This document shows positions 43,971 through 52,521 of a DNA stretch of 64,000 nt, piece after piece. Below the pieces are notes generated by a model, which saw only the letters and a list, made by a program, of their open reading frames with translations, made no database searches and was not told where the DNA came from. How positions within the stretch are numbered: the stretch's first letter is position 1; each line of letters begins with the position of its first letter. Source of the stretch: DASXTC01 sp036505635 (GTDB lineage Bacteria > Acidobacteriota > Polarisedimenticolia > JACPZX01 > DASXTC01); contig DASXTC010000032.1 of assembly GCA_036505635.1 (NCBI GenBank), forward strand, positions 68,000 through 131,999. Reading direction: 5' to 3'. A program made the translations under genes and the position numbers.

Positions 43971-44774
43971 CTACCTCCCGGCGGGACGCACCTCCATCAG
44001 AAGCGTAGGCCCCACCAGGCGGTTGATCAGGGGGAAGGCCGAGACCGCGCGCACGGCCGCGAAGTAGAGACTCCCCGCCACCGGCAGGTCGAGCAGCCAC
44101 TGCACGTGCGTGTTCATTAGCACGCTGCCGGTGTAGCGGCGCGCGGCGATTCTGCCTCCCGCTTCCGCCACGATCCTGCTCATCTCTCCGGTGGTGAAGG
44201 CAAAGATGTGATCCTCGCCCGCGGGGCCGATGGTGACCCCCGCGAAACCACCGGTCGAGCGTTTGGCCTCCTCGAAGGTGGGAAGCGTGTTGATGACGAC
44301 GTGGCCGTTGGGCGTGCTGAGCACCAGCAGGCCGTCCGGCGCCAGCAGGCCGAGAGCCCGACGCACCAGCTCGGCCGGCGCCGTGACGTGCTCGATGATC
44401 TCGGTCATCACGATTGCGGCGAAGCGTTCCTGGCCACCCAGCTCGAAGGCGTCCCCCTGCACCCAGCGCACCAGCCCCCGATCGTCCTTTTTCTTCGAGT
44501 AGCTGATGAATCCCGGCTGCAAATCCACACCGGTGACGCGATAGCCGGCCTCCGCCAGCGTGATCGAGAGGTTCCCCTGGGCACACCCCACCTCCAGGAC
44601 GCTGGAGCCGGTGGGCACGCGCCGCCGGATGATCTCGGCGGTCTGCCGAAGACGCCAGATGTAGACCAGTCGCCAGAAGTTCGTGGGACTGGGGGCGTCG
44701 ATCTCGCGCAGGTCGAAACCGTGAACGAATCGCTCCTGCTCCGTCTCAGGTGTGATCTCGAGGGCGCTGCGCAT
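43971..44774 (-). CDS. Class I SAM-dependent methyltransferase
   Basis: This 267-residue protein carries SVLEVGCAQGNLSITLAEAGYRVTGVDLQPGFI (motif I), FELGGQERFAAIVMTEIIEHVTAPAELV and LGLLAPDGLLVLSTPNGHV, the Methyltransf_23/UbiG-like set. The C-terminal region (MNTHVQWLLDLPVAGSLYFAAVRAVSAFPLINRLVGPTLLM) has an amphipathic to hydrophobic character and may associate with the membrane. It ends 15 bases from the convergent Wzc gene and starts 4 bases after the HIT gene, so it is transcribed with murA and the HIT gene. A glycan or lipid-carrier substrate is likely from context. Confidence 0.85.
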   Translation of the reverse strand: MRSALEITPETEQERFVHGFDLREIDAPSPTNFWRLVYIWRLRQTAEIIRRRVPTGSSVLEVGCAQGNLSITLAEAGYRVTGVDLQPGFISYSKKKDDRGLVRWVQGDAFELGGQERFAAIVMTEIIEHVTAPAELVRRALGLLAPDGLLVLSTPNGHVVINTLPTFEEAKRSTGGFAGVTIGPAGEDHIFAFTTGEMSRIVAEAGGRIAARRYTGSVLMNTHVQWLLDLPVAGSLYFAAVRAVSAFPLINRLVGPTLLMEVRPAGR

Positions 44775-44778
44775 CCCG

Positions 44779-45135
44779 TCAACCCGGCGGCCACCCGAAG
44801 GTCCGGCCTCCCATCAGGTGGAAGTGGACATGGAAGACCGACTGGCCGGCCCCCCGCTGGGTGTTGGCGACCAGACGGTATCCCTCCTCCGCGTCGCCCA
44901 TCTGCCTGGCCAGCTCGGCCGCCACCCGCACAACGTGCCCCATGAGCGGCTCGTCCCGCGCGGTCACGTCGTTGAGCGTGGACATGTGCACGCGCGGGCA
45001 GATCAGCGTGTGATGCGGGGCCTGGGGGTTGATGTCCTCGAAGGCCACCAGGCGGTCGTCCTGATGCACCATCTTAGAGTTGATCTCCCCCGCGATGATC
45101 CGGCAGAAAAGACAGTCGTTCACCATGGTCATCAT
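44779..45135 (-). CDS. HIT-family nucleotide-binding protein (HinT-like)
   Basis: This 118-residue protein has CLFCRIIAGEINSKMVHQDDRLVAFEDINPQAPHHTLICPR at the N-terminus and the histidine triad VFHVHFHLMGGR near residue 100. This is the HINT branch, a purine nucleoside phosphoramidase. The two Cys of the C-x-x-C pair could bind zinc as in some HINT proteins. It lies 12 bases downstream of murA and 4 before the methyltransferase gene. An internal Met (MVNDC) is an alternative start. Confidence 0.95.
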   Translation of the reverse strand: MMTMVNDCLFCRIIAGEINSKMVHQDDRLVAFEDINPQAPHHTLICPRVHMSTLNDVTARDEPLMGHVVRVAAELARQMGDAEEGYRLVANTQRGAGQSVFHVHFHLMGGRTFGWPPG

Positions 45136-45147
45136 CTTCCTCGATTC

Positions 45148-46401
45148 TCAACGAACTCGTTCGATCTCGGCACCCAGCGCCTGGAGCTTCTCCTCGATCC
45201 TCTCGTAACCCCGGTCGATGTGGTAGACGCGGTCGATCAAGCTCGAGCCTTCGGCCACGAGCGCGGCCAGGATCAGGGAGGCGCTGGCGCGCAGGTCGGT
45301 GGCCATCAGGGGAGCCGCCGACAGCGGCGTCGGTCCCCGGACGATCGCGGTGCGTCCGTCCAGCGTGATATCGGCTCCCATGCGTCTGAGCTCGCCCGCG
45401 TGCATGAAGCGGTTCTCGAAGATGTTCTCCGTGATGATCGACGCGCCAGAGGCCTGCGTCATCAGCGCCATGTACTGCGCCTGAATATCCGTGGCGAACC
45501 CGGGGTAAGGGGAGGTCGCCGCGTCGGCGGCCGCCAGCGTGCCGGTCCGCTCGACGGTCACGGCGTTTTCCGAAACCGTCACGCGCGCGCCGGCGCTGGC
45601 GAGATGGTCGGTCAGTGCCGCCAGATGCGCGGGGACGCAACCGGTCACCCGGACCTTTCCGCCCGCGATGGCGCCCGCCAGGAGAAAGGTCCCCGCCTCG
45701 ATGCGATCCGGGATCACGTGGTGCTCGGCCCCATGCAACGTCTCGACCCCCTCGATGATGATCGTGTCGGCGCCGGCCCCCACGATGCGGGCCCCCATCG
45801 CCGACAGCAGGTCGCAGAGATCCACGATCTCCGGCTCCATGGCGCAGTTGCGCAGCACCGTGCGTCCCTCGGCGAGGCTGGCGGCCATCAGGAGGTTTTC
45901 GGTCCCCGTGACCGTGCGCGACGTGAAGGTGATGTCGGCGCCGTGCAGCCGGGACGATCGGGCGGTGATGTACCCGTGGACGAGATCGACCTCGGCGCCC
46001 AGACGCGAGAGCCCCTCGAGATGGAGGTTGATCGGTCTCTCCCCGATGGCGCACCCGCCCGGAAGCGAGACCCGCGCGCGTCCCGTGCGGGCGAGCAGCG
46101 GCCCCAGAACCAGCACCGAGGCGCGCATGGTGCGCACCAGGTCGTAGGGCGCCTCGGGCTCACCGATACGGCCGACTCTGACGGTGCAGGTCCCGTCGTT
46201 TGCGATCGAAACGCCGCCGCCGAGGTGCTCCAGAACGCGGACCATGGTGACCACGTCGCGCACGCGGGGGACATTGCGCAGGACGATCGGCTGGTCGGTG
46301 AGGAGGGAGGCCGCCAGCGCGGGCAGCGCCGCGTTCTTGGCGCCGCTGACCGGGATATCGCCGTTGAGCGTTCGTCCGCCGCGGATCCTGATCTTGTCCA
46401 T
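45148..46401 (-). CDS. murA: UDP-N-acetylglucosamine 1-carboxyvinyltransferase
   Basis: MurA (417 residues) catalyses the first committed step of peptidoglycan synthesis, transferring enolpyruvate to UDP-GlcNAc. The start ATG is set by GGAGG ten bases upstream and by the family N-terminus MDKIRIRGGRTLNGDIPVSGAKNAALPALAASLL. The catalytic-Cys loop is readable as LPGGCAIGERPINLHLEGL (about residue 115), so it is the Cys type, fosfomycin-sensitive in principle. MTQASGASIITENIFENRFMHAGEL and EGSSLIDRVYHIDRGYERIEEKL close the C-terminal half. It leads a three-gene unit with the HIT and methyltransferase genes. Confidence 0.97.
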   Translation of the reverse strand: MDKIRIRGGRTLNGDIPVSGAKNAALPALAASLLTDQPIVLRNVPRVRDVVTMVRVLEHLGGGVSIANDGTCTVRVGRIGEPEAPYDLVRTMRASVLVLGPLLARTGRARVSLPGGCAIGERPINLHLEGLSRLGAEVDLVHGYITARSSRLHGADITFTSRTVTGTENLLMAASLAEGRTVLRNCAMEPEIVDLCDLLSAMGARIVGAGADTIIIEGVETLHGAEHHVIPDRIEAGTFLLAGAIAGGKVRVTGCVPAHLAALTDHLASAGARVTVSENAVTVERTGTLAAADAATSPYPGFATDIQAQYMALMTQASGASIITENIFENRFMHAGELRRMGADITLDGRTAIVRGPTPLSAAPLMATDLRASASLILAALVAEGSSLIDRVYHIDRGYERIEEKLQALGAEIERVR

Positions 46402-46423
46402 GTGCGCCCGCCTCCGACCCGTC

Positions 46424-46429
46424 ATTATA
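46424..46429 (-). promoter_or_regulatory. -10 element of the murA promoter
   Basis: A perfect TATAAT on the minus strand lies 22 bases upstream of the murA ATG, followed by the GGAGG site. No convincing -35 is visible. A short leader is predicted. Confidence 0.5.
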
Positions 46430-46462
46430 CTGCGGGCGGGGCGAGCCGACGCGACGTCGGTT

Positions 46463-47692
46463 GTGTTTCGGATCTGCAGCGCGATAAAATGTGATGAATC
46501 CGATTCGACATTCGGAAAGGTCAGGCGAAAAATCACACCTCACGACGCACTCCCGGATGAGGGCACGAGCTCCTCCACGCGGCAGGTTCTCCTGGTCGCC
46601 TCCGCGGCCTGGGGGCTGGAAGGCGGACTCGAGCGGTTCAACCGCCGGCTCATCCGGTGCCTCTCCGACCTGATGTCCGGCTCCCGTCTGCGCCGGGTGA
46701 TGGCCCTCGTCCACTTCGAATACCCGGAGCACGCCGGCCGGTACCCGCGGAGCGTCTCATTCACGCCGGGATGCGCGAGCGTGCCCAGGACGCTGGTTTC
46801 CTTCGCCTGGCTGACGCTGAGGAGGCGGCCCGACGTGATCCTCTACGGCGTCGTCTCCTTCGCGGCGCTGCTGCCGCTCGCCGCAATCCTGAGCCCCCGC
46901 GCGCGCAGGGTCCTCCTCGTGCACGGGATAGAGGTGTGGGTCCGGCCGTCCCCCTTCCGCCGTTGGGCCGTGAAGCGCTTCGCCGGGGAGATCGTCGCGG
47001 TCAGCAGGTTCACGGTCCATCGCATGTGCGAGGTCTATGGCATCACTGAGAAACGTTTCCGGATCCTCGCGAACGCCGTGGACGTGGACGGGACCCACGC
47101 GGCCGGCGGTGGCCCATCGCCCGAGCTGCAGGGGGAGCACAGGGTTTTCACGATCTCGAGGCTCGGTGAGCGGGACTACTACAAGAACGTGGACAAGGTC
47201 ATCCTGGCGCTGGCCAGGATCCGCGAGTCGTTTCCGGATACGCACTACTACATCGTCGGAACAGGGTCGCTCCGCCCCGACCTGGAAAAGCTCGCTCGCG
47301 AGACGGGGATGGCCGATTACGTCCACTTCCTGGGGATCGTGGACGATGCGACGAAGGACGCACTCTTCGAGGCCTGCCACGTCTTCATCCTCCCATCCAC
47401 GGGCGAGGGGTTCGGGATCGTGTTCCTCGAGGCCTGGCGGCATGGCTTGCCGGTCATCTGCAGCGATCAGGACGCGGCGCGTGAAGTCGTGCGCGACGGC
47501 GTGGACGGTTTCTGCGTCCCACCGGTGCCCGACCGCATCGCCGCGGCGGCCTGCGCCCTGTTGGCCGATCCGCAGGCGCGCCGCTCGATGGGTGCCGCGG
47601 GGCTGGAGCGCCTCCGACAGCGATACGGTCACGCGCAGTTTCACCACACGGTCGAGGAGATCCTCTTCGGGGACGAGCCATGTGCGGGATAG
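46463..47692 (+). CDS. Glycosyltransferase family 4
   Basis: This protein of about 409 residues has a clear GT4 C-domain: HRVFTISRLGERDYYKNVDKVILALARI, HYYIVGTGSLRPDLEKLARE, VHFLGIVDDATKDALFEACHVFILPSTGEGFGIVFLEAWRHGLPVICSD (E-x7-E). The N-domain starts around QVLLVASAAWGLEGGLERFNRRLI. The exact start is uncertain. The GTG at 46463 is the nearest in-frame start codon upstream of the fold, but the frame is open further and a -10-like TAAAAT lies at 46485. The first 30 residues are therefore weakly supported. It overlaps the AsnB-like gene by 13 bases. Confidence 0.8.
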   Translation: MFRICSAIKCDESDSTFGKVRRKITPHDALPDEGTSSSTRQVLLVASAAWGLEGGLERFNRRLIRCLSDLMSGSRLRRVMALVHFEYPEHAGRYPRSVSFTPGCASVPRTLVSFAWLTLRRRPDVILYGVVSFAALLPLAAILSPRARRVLLVHGIEVWVRPSPFRRWAVKRFAGEIVAVSRFTVHRMCEVYGITEKRFRILANAVDVDGTHAAGGGPSPELQGEHRVFTISRLGERDYYKNVDKVILALARIRESFPDTHYYIVGTGSLRPDLEKLARETGMADYVHFLGIVDDATKDALFEACHVFILPSTGEGFGIVFLEAWRHGLPVICSDQDAAREVVRDGVDGFCVPPVPDRIAAAACALLADPQARRSMGAAGLERLRQRYGHAQFHHTVEEILFGDEPCAG

Positions 47693-49626
47693 CCGGAGTC
47701 CTTTCGCCGAGAGGGAAGTTCGATGCCGGCCCGATGGAGGCCATGCTCCGCGCCATCGATCACCGCGGCCCGGATGATCGCGGGTTCGCCCGTCTCGAGG
47801 CGGGGCCGGGCGATCTCTGGCTCGGCAGCACTCGACTCGCGATCATCGATCTCTCCGCAGCAGGGCACATGCCCATGGGAGAGACCGGCTCGAAGAGCGT
47901 GATCGTCTACAACGGCGAGATCTACGGTTTTCAGGAGCTCCGCCGCGAGCTCGAGGCCGCGGGGGAGGGCCTCTCCTCCCGGACCGACACCGAGGTGATC
48001 CTCCGGCTCTATCGCCGCGAAGGGGCGCGGTGCCTGCAGCGTCTCCGTGGGATGTTCGCCTTCGCGATCTGGGACGCGGCGAGATCCGAGCTCTTCCTTG
48101 CCCGCGACCGCGCGGGGAAGAAGCCGCTCTACTACTGCGAGCCGGCCCCCGGCATCTGGGCGTTCGCCTCGGAGGTCCGGGCGCTTCTCGCCGGCGGCTT
48201 CGTCGAGCGCCGCCTGGATCCCACAGGGCTGGAGGTTTACCTCGCCAACGGATACACCGTCTCCCCACGAACCCTCGTGCGCGGGATTCGATCCCTCCTG
48301 CCAGGGCACTTCATGCGCGTGAGCGTGGAGGGAAGGATCCTCGAGGCGGGAGCCTATTGGAGACCGCCACGACCCGCGCTCACCAGGCAGGTCTTCACGG
48401 AAGAGAAGTCCGAGGAGGGCCGCCAGGTCTTTCAGGACTCCGTGGCGCTGCGCCTGATAAGCGACGTGCCTCTGGGCGTCTTTCTTTCTGGAGGAATGGA
48501 CTCCTCGGCCATCGTCGGGGCGGTCGGCCAGTCGGGGACCGATCTGCGCACGTTTTCCATCAGATTCCGCGAGAAGGAGTTCGACGAGTCCGAATACGCG
48601 CGGAAAGTCGCCTCGTTCTGGAAGACCAGGCACACCGAGGTCGACGTCGGAAGAGATGAGTTTTTCGCCTGGCTCCCCGATGCGCTGGCCGCCATGGACC
48701 AGCCCACGTTCGACGGGGTCAACACATACTTCGTCTCACGGGCGGCACGGCGCGCCGGTCTCAAGGTGGCTCTCTCGGGGTTGGGCGCCGACGAGCTCTT
48801 TGGCGGGTATCCATTCCTCAAGGCGGTTCCTCATCTCGGCATCGCCGCCCGGGTTTCCCCATGGGCTCCCGGAAGCCTGAGGGGGGCTCTGCTCAAGGTG
48901 GCGGGCCGTTCGCCCGTAGCGAACCTCTCGCACGTATGGAAGGCGTTCGACCTGTTTGGAACGGCCGGGGATGGCGCCGGCGGTTGTCCTCCGGTGCTCG
49001 GAGCCTATCAGGTGATGCAGACACTATTCCCCAGCTGGTCGCGGCGGGCCCTTCTCACGCATCCCCAGAACCACGAGACTCCTCTCGTGAACGCCATCGG
49101 GTTGCCCGAGGAGTTCGTCGCGTTCGTCCACGAGGATCTCGACGGCCTCGATCGCCACAGCGCCATGTCGCTCGTCTGCTGGCGCCTCTTCCTGGGCGAG
49201 AGGTGCCTGCGCGATACGGACTCGATGAGCATGGGAGTCTCCCTCGAGGTGCGTGCGCCTTTCACGGACCATCTCTTCGTGGAGCAAATGCTGTCGGTGC
49301 CCGGCCGCACACGCTGCGCCGGTATTCCCGAGAAGCCTTTCGAAGGGAGGCTCCTGATGCCATGGCTGAAGGGAGCCTGGACGCCGCGCCCCAAGCAGGG
49401 TTTCATCATGCCCTTCCGCGAATGGCTCGGCACTGCCGAGGGCGAGGACCGGATGCAGGCGGCGCTGCACGACCGAAGGCATCTGGAGTCGATCGGCCTG
49501 AGCCCGCCGGCCGTGGCCGAGGTCTGGCGGCGTCACCGCAGCGACCCGATCGGCATGCCCTGGTCCCGGGTCTGGACCATTTTCGTCCTCAGCGAATGGT
49601 GCCGGATGTGGAGCGTGTCACTCTGA
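47680..49626 (+). CDS. AsnB-like glutamine-dependent amidotransferase
   Basis: This 648-residue protein has a class II glutamine amidotransferase domain starting at the catalytic Cys (MCGIAGVLSPRG; Cys2 after Met removal), with IDHRGPDD, LAIIDLSAAGHMPM and NGEIYGFQELR. The synthetase domain contains the pyrophosphate loop VFLSGGMDSSAIVGAV and SGLGADELFGGYPFL. AsnB-like enzymes in polysaccharide loci are believed to amidate uronic or amino-sugar acids rather than make asparagine, and the flanking genes support that reading. It is co-translated with the upstream GT4. The promoter of the next gene lies 41 bases after the stop. Confidence 0.92.
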   Translation: MCGIAGVLSPRGKFDAGPMEAMLRAIDHRGPDDRGFARLEAGPGDLWLGSTRLAIIDLSAAGHMPMGETGSKSVIVYNGEIYGFQELRRELEAAGEGLSSRTDTEVILRLYRREGARCLQRLRGMFAFAIWDAARSELFLARDRAGKKPLYYCEPAPGIWAFASEVRALLAGGFVERRLDPTGLEVYLANGYTVSPRTLVRGIRSLLPGHFMRVSVEGRILEAGAYWRPPRPALTRQVFTEEKSEEGRQVFQDSVALRLISDVPLGVFLSGGMDSSAIVGAVGQSGTDLRTFSIRFREKEFDESEYARKVASFWKTRHTEVDVGRDEFFAWLPDALAAMDQPTFDGVNTYFVSRAARRAGLKVALSGLGADELFGGYPFLKAVPHLGIAARVSPWAPGSLRGALLKVAGRSPVANLSHVWKAFDLFGTAGDGAGGCPPVLGAYQVMQTLFPSWSRRALLTHPQNHETPLVNAIGLPEEFVAFVHEDLDGLDRHSAMSLVCWRLFLGERCLRDTDSMSMGVSLEVRAPFTDHLFVEQMLSVPGRTRCAGIPEKPFEGRLLMPWLKGAWTPRPKQGFIMPFREWLGTAEGEDRMQAALHDRRHLESIGLSPPAVAEVWRRHRSDPIGMPWSRVWTIFVLSEWCRMWSVSL

Positions 49627-49666
49627 TCTTCCGGGGCGCCAGAATCGTCCAGGACCTGGCTGATGC

Positions 49667-49696
49667 TTGACACTTCCCGGGGCGCCTCGTTATCTT
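49667..49696 (+). promoter_or_regulatory. Promoter of the FmdB-family gene
   Basis: A perfect TTGACA (49667-49672) and TATCTT (49691-49696, 4/6) are 18 bases apart. The predicted start is near 49703, 27 bases before the GTG start, with GGAGG between. Confidence 0.75.
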
Positions 49697-49729
49697 GAGC
49701 GTCCTGCCTGCGTGGGGGAGGTTTCCGCC

Positions 49730-50095
49730 GTGCCGATGTACGAGTACGAGTGCACCAAGTGCGGCCATCGCTTCGAGCTGATCCAGTTGTTCTCCGCTTC
49801 GCCGAAGACGAAGTGCCCCGTGTGCCGCGGAACCCTCCGCAAGCTCATCTCGGCTTCCGCGATCCAGTTCAAGGGGAGCGGCTGGTACGTGACCGACTAC
49901 GCGAAAAAGAGCGGCGGGTCCGAAACGGGAAAAGGCTCCGAGGGACCGGCGGGGGACGGGAAGAGCTCCGAGAAGTCCGGGGAGAAGAGCGAGAAGAGCG
50001 AGAAGGGCGAGAAAGGCGAGAAGGCCGAGAAGGGCAAGTCGGAGGAGAGATCCTCCGGGAAAGAGAAGCCGGGCGGAAAGAAGGGCTCCTCCTAG
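49730..50095 (+). CDS. FmdB-family zinc-ribbon protein with charged repeat tail
   Basis: This 121-residue protein starts at GTG behind GGGGGAGG, giving MPMYEYECTKCGHRFEL, the canonical FmdB N-terminus (M-P-x-Y-E-Y-x-C). The second zinc knuckle is KCPVCRGTLRKLISASAIQFKGSGWYVTDY. The first 60 residues are the regulatory-protein FmdB fold of unknown function. The remaining 60 are low-complexity Lys/Glu/Ser/Gly, with six consecutive E-K-x triplets. Its own promoter precedes it. It ends with TAG in a CTAG shared with the galU stop on the other strand. Confidence 0.9.
   Translation: MPMYEYECTKCGHRFELIQLFSASPKTKCPVCRGTLRKLISASAIQFKGSGWYVTDYAKKSGGSETGKGSEGPAGDGKSSEKSGEKSEKSEKGEKGEKAEKGKSEERSSGKEKPGGKKGSS
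49982..50035 (+). repeat. Six tandem 9-bp units in the FmdB-family gene
   Basis: Six in-frame copies of a GAGAAGRGC-type unit encode E-K-S, E-K-S, E-K-G, E-K-G, E-K-A, E-K-G. The number of copies could change by slippage without breaking the frame. Confidence 0.9.
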
Positions 50096-50988
50096 CGGCG
50101 TTTGCGAGGCCGCGGCCGGGCGCCATCCAGGTCGAGCGACAGCAGGTACTCCCGGAACTCTTTGCCGAGGTCAGGCCGCTTCAGGGCGTACTCCACGGTG
50201 GCCTTCAGGAATCCCAGCTTGTTGCCGGTGTCGTAGCGCTTCCCCTCGAACCGGTAGCCGTAGATCGCCTGCTTCTTCAGCAGCGAGCGCAGCCCGTCGG
50301 TGAGCTGGATCTCGCCGCGGTGGTCCGGCTTCGTCCGTTCGAGGTGGTCGAAGATCTCGGGCGTGAGGATGTAGCGCCCGATGATGGCGAGGTTGGAGGG
50401 GGCCGCGGCCGCGTCGGGTTTCTCCACGAGGTCGCTGATGCGGTAGAGCGAATCGCCCTCGGGTGTGCCGGAGATGACGCCGTAGTCCTTGGTCCGGGAG
50501 CGATCGACCTCCTCGAGCGCGAGGATCGACGTCTTCAGCCGCGCGAAGTGTCCGATCATCTGCTTCATGGCGGGGACCTTCGCGTCGATGATGTCGTCTC
50601 CCAGGAAGACGGCGAATGGCTCGCGCCCCACCAGATCCCTCGCCGCGAGGATGGCGTGCCCTAGGCCGAGCGCCTCCTTCTGGCGCACGTAGGAGACGCG
50701 GATCATGTCCGAGATGTGCCTCACCACTGCGAGCTTCTCTCGATCGCCGCGCTCCTCGAGGACCTTCTCCAGCTCGTAGGAGACGTCGAAGTGGTCCTCG
50801 ATGGCGTTCTTCCCGCGGCCCGTCACGATGATGATGTTGTCGATCCCCGATGCGACCGCCTCCTCGATGACGTACTGGATGACCGGCGTGTCGACCAGCG
50901 GGAGCATCTCCTTGGGCTGGGCCTTGGTGGCCGGCAGGAAGCGGGTCCCCAGACCGGCGGCCGGAAAGACTGCTTTGCGGATCGGCAT
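50092..50988 (-). CDS. galU: UTP-glucose-1-phosphate uridylyltransferase
   Basis: This 298-residue GalU forms UDP-glucose for the polysaccharide locus. The ATG is preceded by GGAGG and opens MPIRKAVFPAAGLGTRFLPATKAQPKEMLPLVD, with the L-G-T-R-x-L/F-P and Lys substrate elements. FAVFLGDDIIDAK, YGVISGTPEGDSLYRISDLVEKP and YDTGNKLGFLKATVEYAL are diagnostic for bacterial GalU rather than RmlA. The short basic tail PRPRKRR is unusual but minor. It converges on the FmdB gene with overlapping stop codons and is divergent from serS. Confidence 0.95.
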   Translation of the reverse strand: MPIRKAVFPAAGLGTRFLPATKAQPKEMLPLVDTPVIQYVIEEAVASGIDNIIIVTGRGKNAIEDHFDVSYELEKVLEERGDREKLAVVRHISDMIRVSYVRQKEALGLGHAILAARDLVGREPFAVFLGDDIIDAKVPAMKQMIGHFARLKTSILALEEVDRSRTKDYGVISGTPEGDSLYRISDLVEKPDAAAAPSNLAIIGRYILTPEIFDHLERTKPDHRGEIQLTDGLRSLLKKQAIYGYRFEGKRYDTGNKLGFLKATVEYALKRPDLGKEFREYLLSLDLDGARPRPRKRR

Positions 50989-51029
50989 CTGACCTCCTGC
51001 GCTCCCCCGGGTCCCCCCGTGGGTCGCAG

Positions 51030-51035
51030 AGTATA
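51030..51035 (-). promoter_or_regulatory. -10 element of the galU promoter
   Basis: TATACT (5/6) on the minus strand, 41 bases upstream of the galU ATG. The -35 side overlaps the serS promoter and has no good match. Confidence 0.4.
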
Positions 51036-51048
51036 ACGCACGCGCGCG

Positions 51049-51078
51049 TTGACACCGTAGGAGGCGTTGTTCTAGATT
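51049..51078 (+). promoter_or_regulatory. serS promoter (predicted leaderless transcript)
   Basis: A perfect TTGACA (51049-51054) and TAGATT (51073-51078, 4/6) are 18 bases apart. The serS ATG begins eight bases after the -10, exactly where transcription should start, and no Shine-Dalgarno sequence lies between. Confidence 0.65.
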
Positions 51079-51085
51079 CGCGGCC

Positions 51086-52360
51086 ATGCTCGATCTCTCC
51101 TTCGTCCGCGAGAATCTCGACCTCGTCCGGCGGAAGCTCGCCGACCGCCAGGCAGGCATCGACCTGACCCCCTTCACGCAGCTCGACGAGCGGCGCCGCG
51201 CGCTCCTGAGCGAGGTTGAGGGGATGAAGCAGCGGCGCAACCAGATCAACGAGGAGATCACGCGTCTGAAGAAGGCCGGTGGGGACGCCGCCGCGCTCAT
51301 CGCCGAGGGCCGGGCGCTCGGCGACGGGATCAAGGGGTACGACGCCAAGCTCGATGAGATCCAGGCGGAGATGAGCGGGTTTCTCATCCGCCTGCCGAAC
51401 CTGCCGCACGAGTCGGTGCCGGTGGGCCGGGAGGCCGCCGACAACGTCGTGGTGAGGAGCTGGGGGGACAAGCCGTCGTTCGCGTTCGCCGCGCGCCCGC
51501 ACTGGGAGATCGGCGAGACGCTCGGGATCATCGACTTCAAGCGCGCGGCGCAGCTCGCGGGAGCGCGCTTCGCGGTGATGCGGGGTGCGGGAGCGCGCCT
51601 CGAGCGCGCGCTCATCAACTTCATGCTCGACGTCCAGACGCGCGAGCACGGATACCGGGAGGTGATCCCCCCTTTCATGGTCAACACGAGGACGATGACG
51701 GGAACCGGCCAGCTTCCGAAGTTCAAGGAGGATCTCTTCAAGGTCGAGGGGACCGACTACTGGCTCGTGCCCACGGCGGAGGTGCCGCTCACCAACCTGC
51801 ACGCGGGCGAGATCCTCGACGAGGAGATGCTGCCCCTTCGCTACACGGCCTGCACGCCGTGCTTTCGCAGCGAGGCGGGGTCGTATGGCAAGGACGTGCG
51901 CGGGCTGATCCGCCAGCACCAGTTCAACAAGGTGGAGTTGGTGTCGATCACGAGGCCCGAGGCGTCCTACGAGGAGCTCGAGCGGCTCACCCACAACGCG
52001 CAGGAGATCCTGCGCCGGCTCGGGCTGCACCACCGCGTCGTGGCGCTCTGCACGGGGGACATGGGGTTCGCCGCGGCCAGGACCTACGACCTCGAGGTCT
52101 GGCTGCCGTCCGAGGGGGGGGCGTACCGCGAGATCTCGTCATGCTCCAACTGCGAGGCCTTCCAGGCGCGGCGCGCCGAGATCCGCATCCGCCGGCGCGG
52201 CAGGAAGGGAACCGACCTGGCGCACACGCTCAATGGCTCGGGGCTCGCGGTGGGCCGGACCCTCATCGCCGTGCTGGAGAACTACCAGCAGGCCGACGGC
52301 ACCGTCCTCATCCCCGAGGCGCTCCGCCCCTACATGGACGGCCTCGACCGGATCGCGTAG
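51086..52360 (+). CDS. serS: Seryl-tRNA synthetase
   Basis: This 424-residue class IIa synthetase begins [21 protein letters not shown], followed by the long N-terminal coiled-coil arm that contacts the tRNA-Ser variable loop (about residues 30-100, [16 protein letters not shown]). The catalytic domain has motif 2 ([36 protein letters not shown]), [27 protein letters not shown] and motif 3 ([19 protein letters not shown]). It charges tRNA-Ser and also, if the organism has selenocysteine, tRNA-Sec. A tRNA-Ser gene lies 13 bases after the stop. Confidence 0.97.
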   Translation: MLDLSFVRENLDLVRRKLADRQAGIDLTPFTQLDERRRALLSEVEGMKQRRNQINEEITRLKKAGGDAAALIAEGRALGDGIKGYDAKLDEIQAEMSGFLIRLPNLPHESVPVGREAADNVVVRSWGDKPSFAFAARPHWEIGETLGIIDFKRAAQLAGARFAVMRGAGARLERALINFMLDVQTREHGYREVIPPFMVNTRTMTGTGQLPKFKEDLFKVEGTDYWLVPTAEVPLTNLHAGEILDEEMLPLRYTACTPCFRSEAGSYGKDVRGLIRQHQFNKVELVSITRPEASYEELERLTHNAQEILRRLGLHHRVVALCTGDMGFAAARTYDLEVWLPSEGGAYREISSCSNCEAFQARRAEIRIRRRGRKGTDLAHTLNGSGLAVGRTLIAVLENYQQADGTVLIPEALRPYMDGLDRIA

Positions 52361-52373
52361 GATCGCCCCGACC

Positions 52374-52462
52374 GGAGGGATGGCTGAGCGGTTGAAAGCG
52401 ACGGTCTTGAAAACCGTTGACCTCTCTGGGGTCCGTGGGTTCGAATCCCACTCCCTCCGCCA
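52374..52462 (+). tRNA. tRNA-Ser (anticodon UGA)
   Basis: The acceptor stem is GGAGGGA/TCCCTCC (52374-52380 and 52452-52458). The anticodon loop is CTTGAAA with TGA at 52408-52410. There is a long class II variable arm, the T-loop GGTTCGAATCC, discriminator G and an encoded CCA (52460-52462). It is 13 bases downstream of serS and probably processed from the same transcript. Confidence 0.95.
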
Positions 52463-52521
52463 ATGTTGTCAGCGGCTTGCACGATTCGATCCCTTCCCCC
52501 CATTCCGATCCGGGTAGGGAA

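Noticed and set aside
50171..52033. A 620-residue open frame opposite serS and over galU
   Set aside because: It covers two certain genes (galU, serS), has no family motif and shows the low-complexity composition of a shadow frame.
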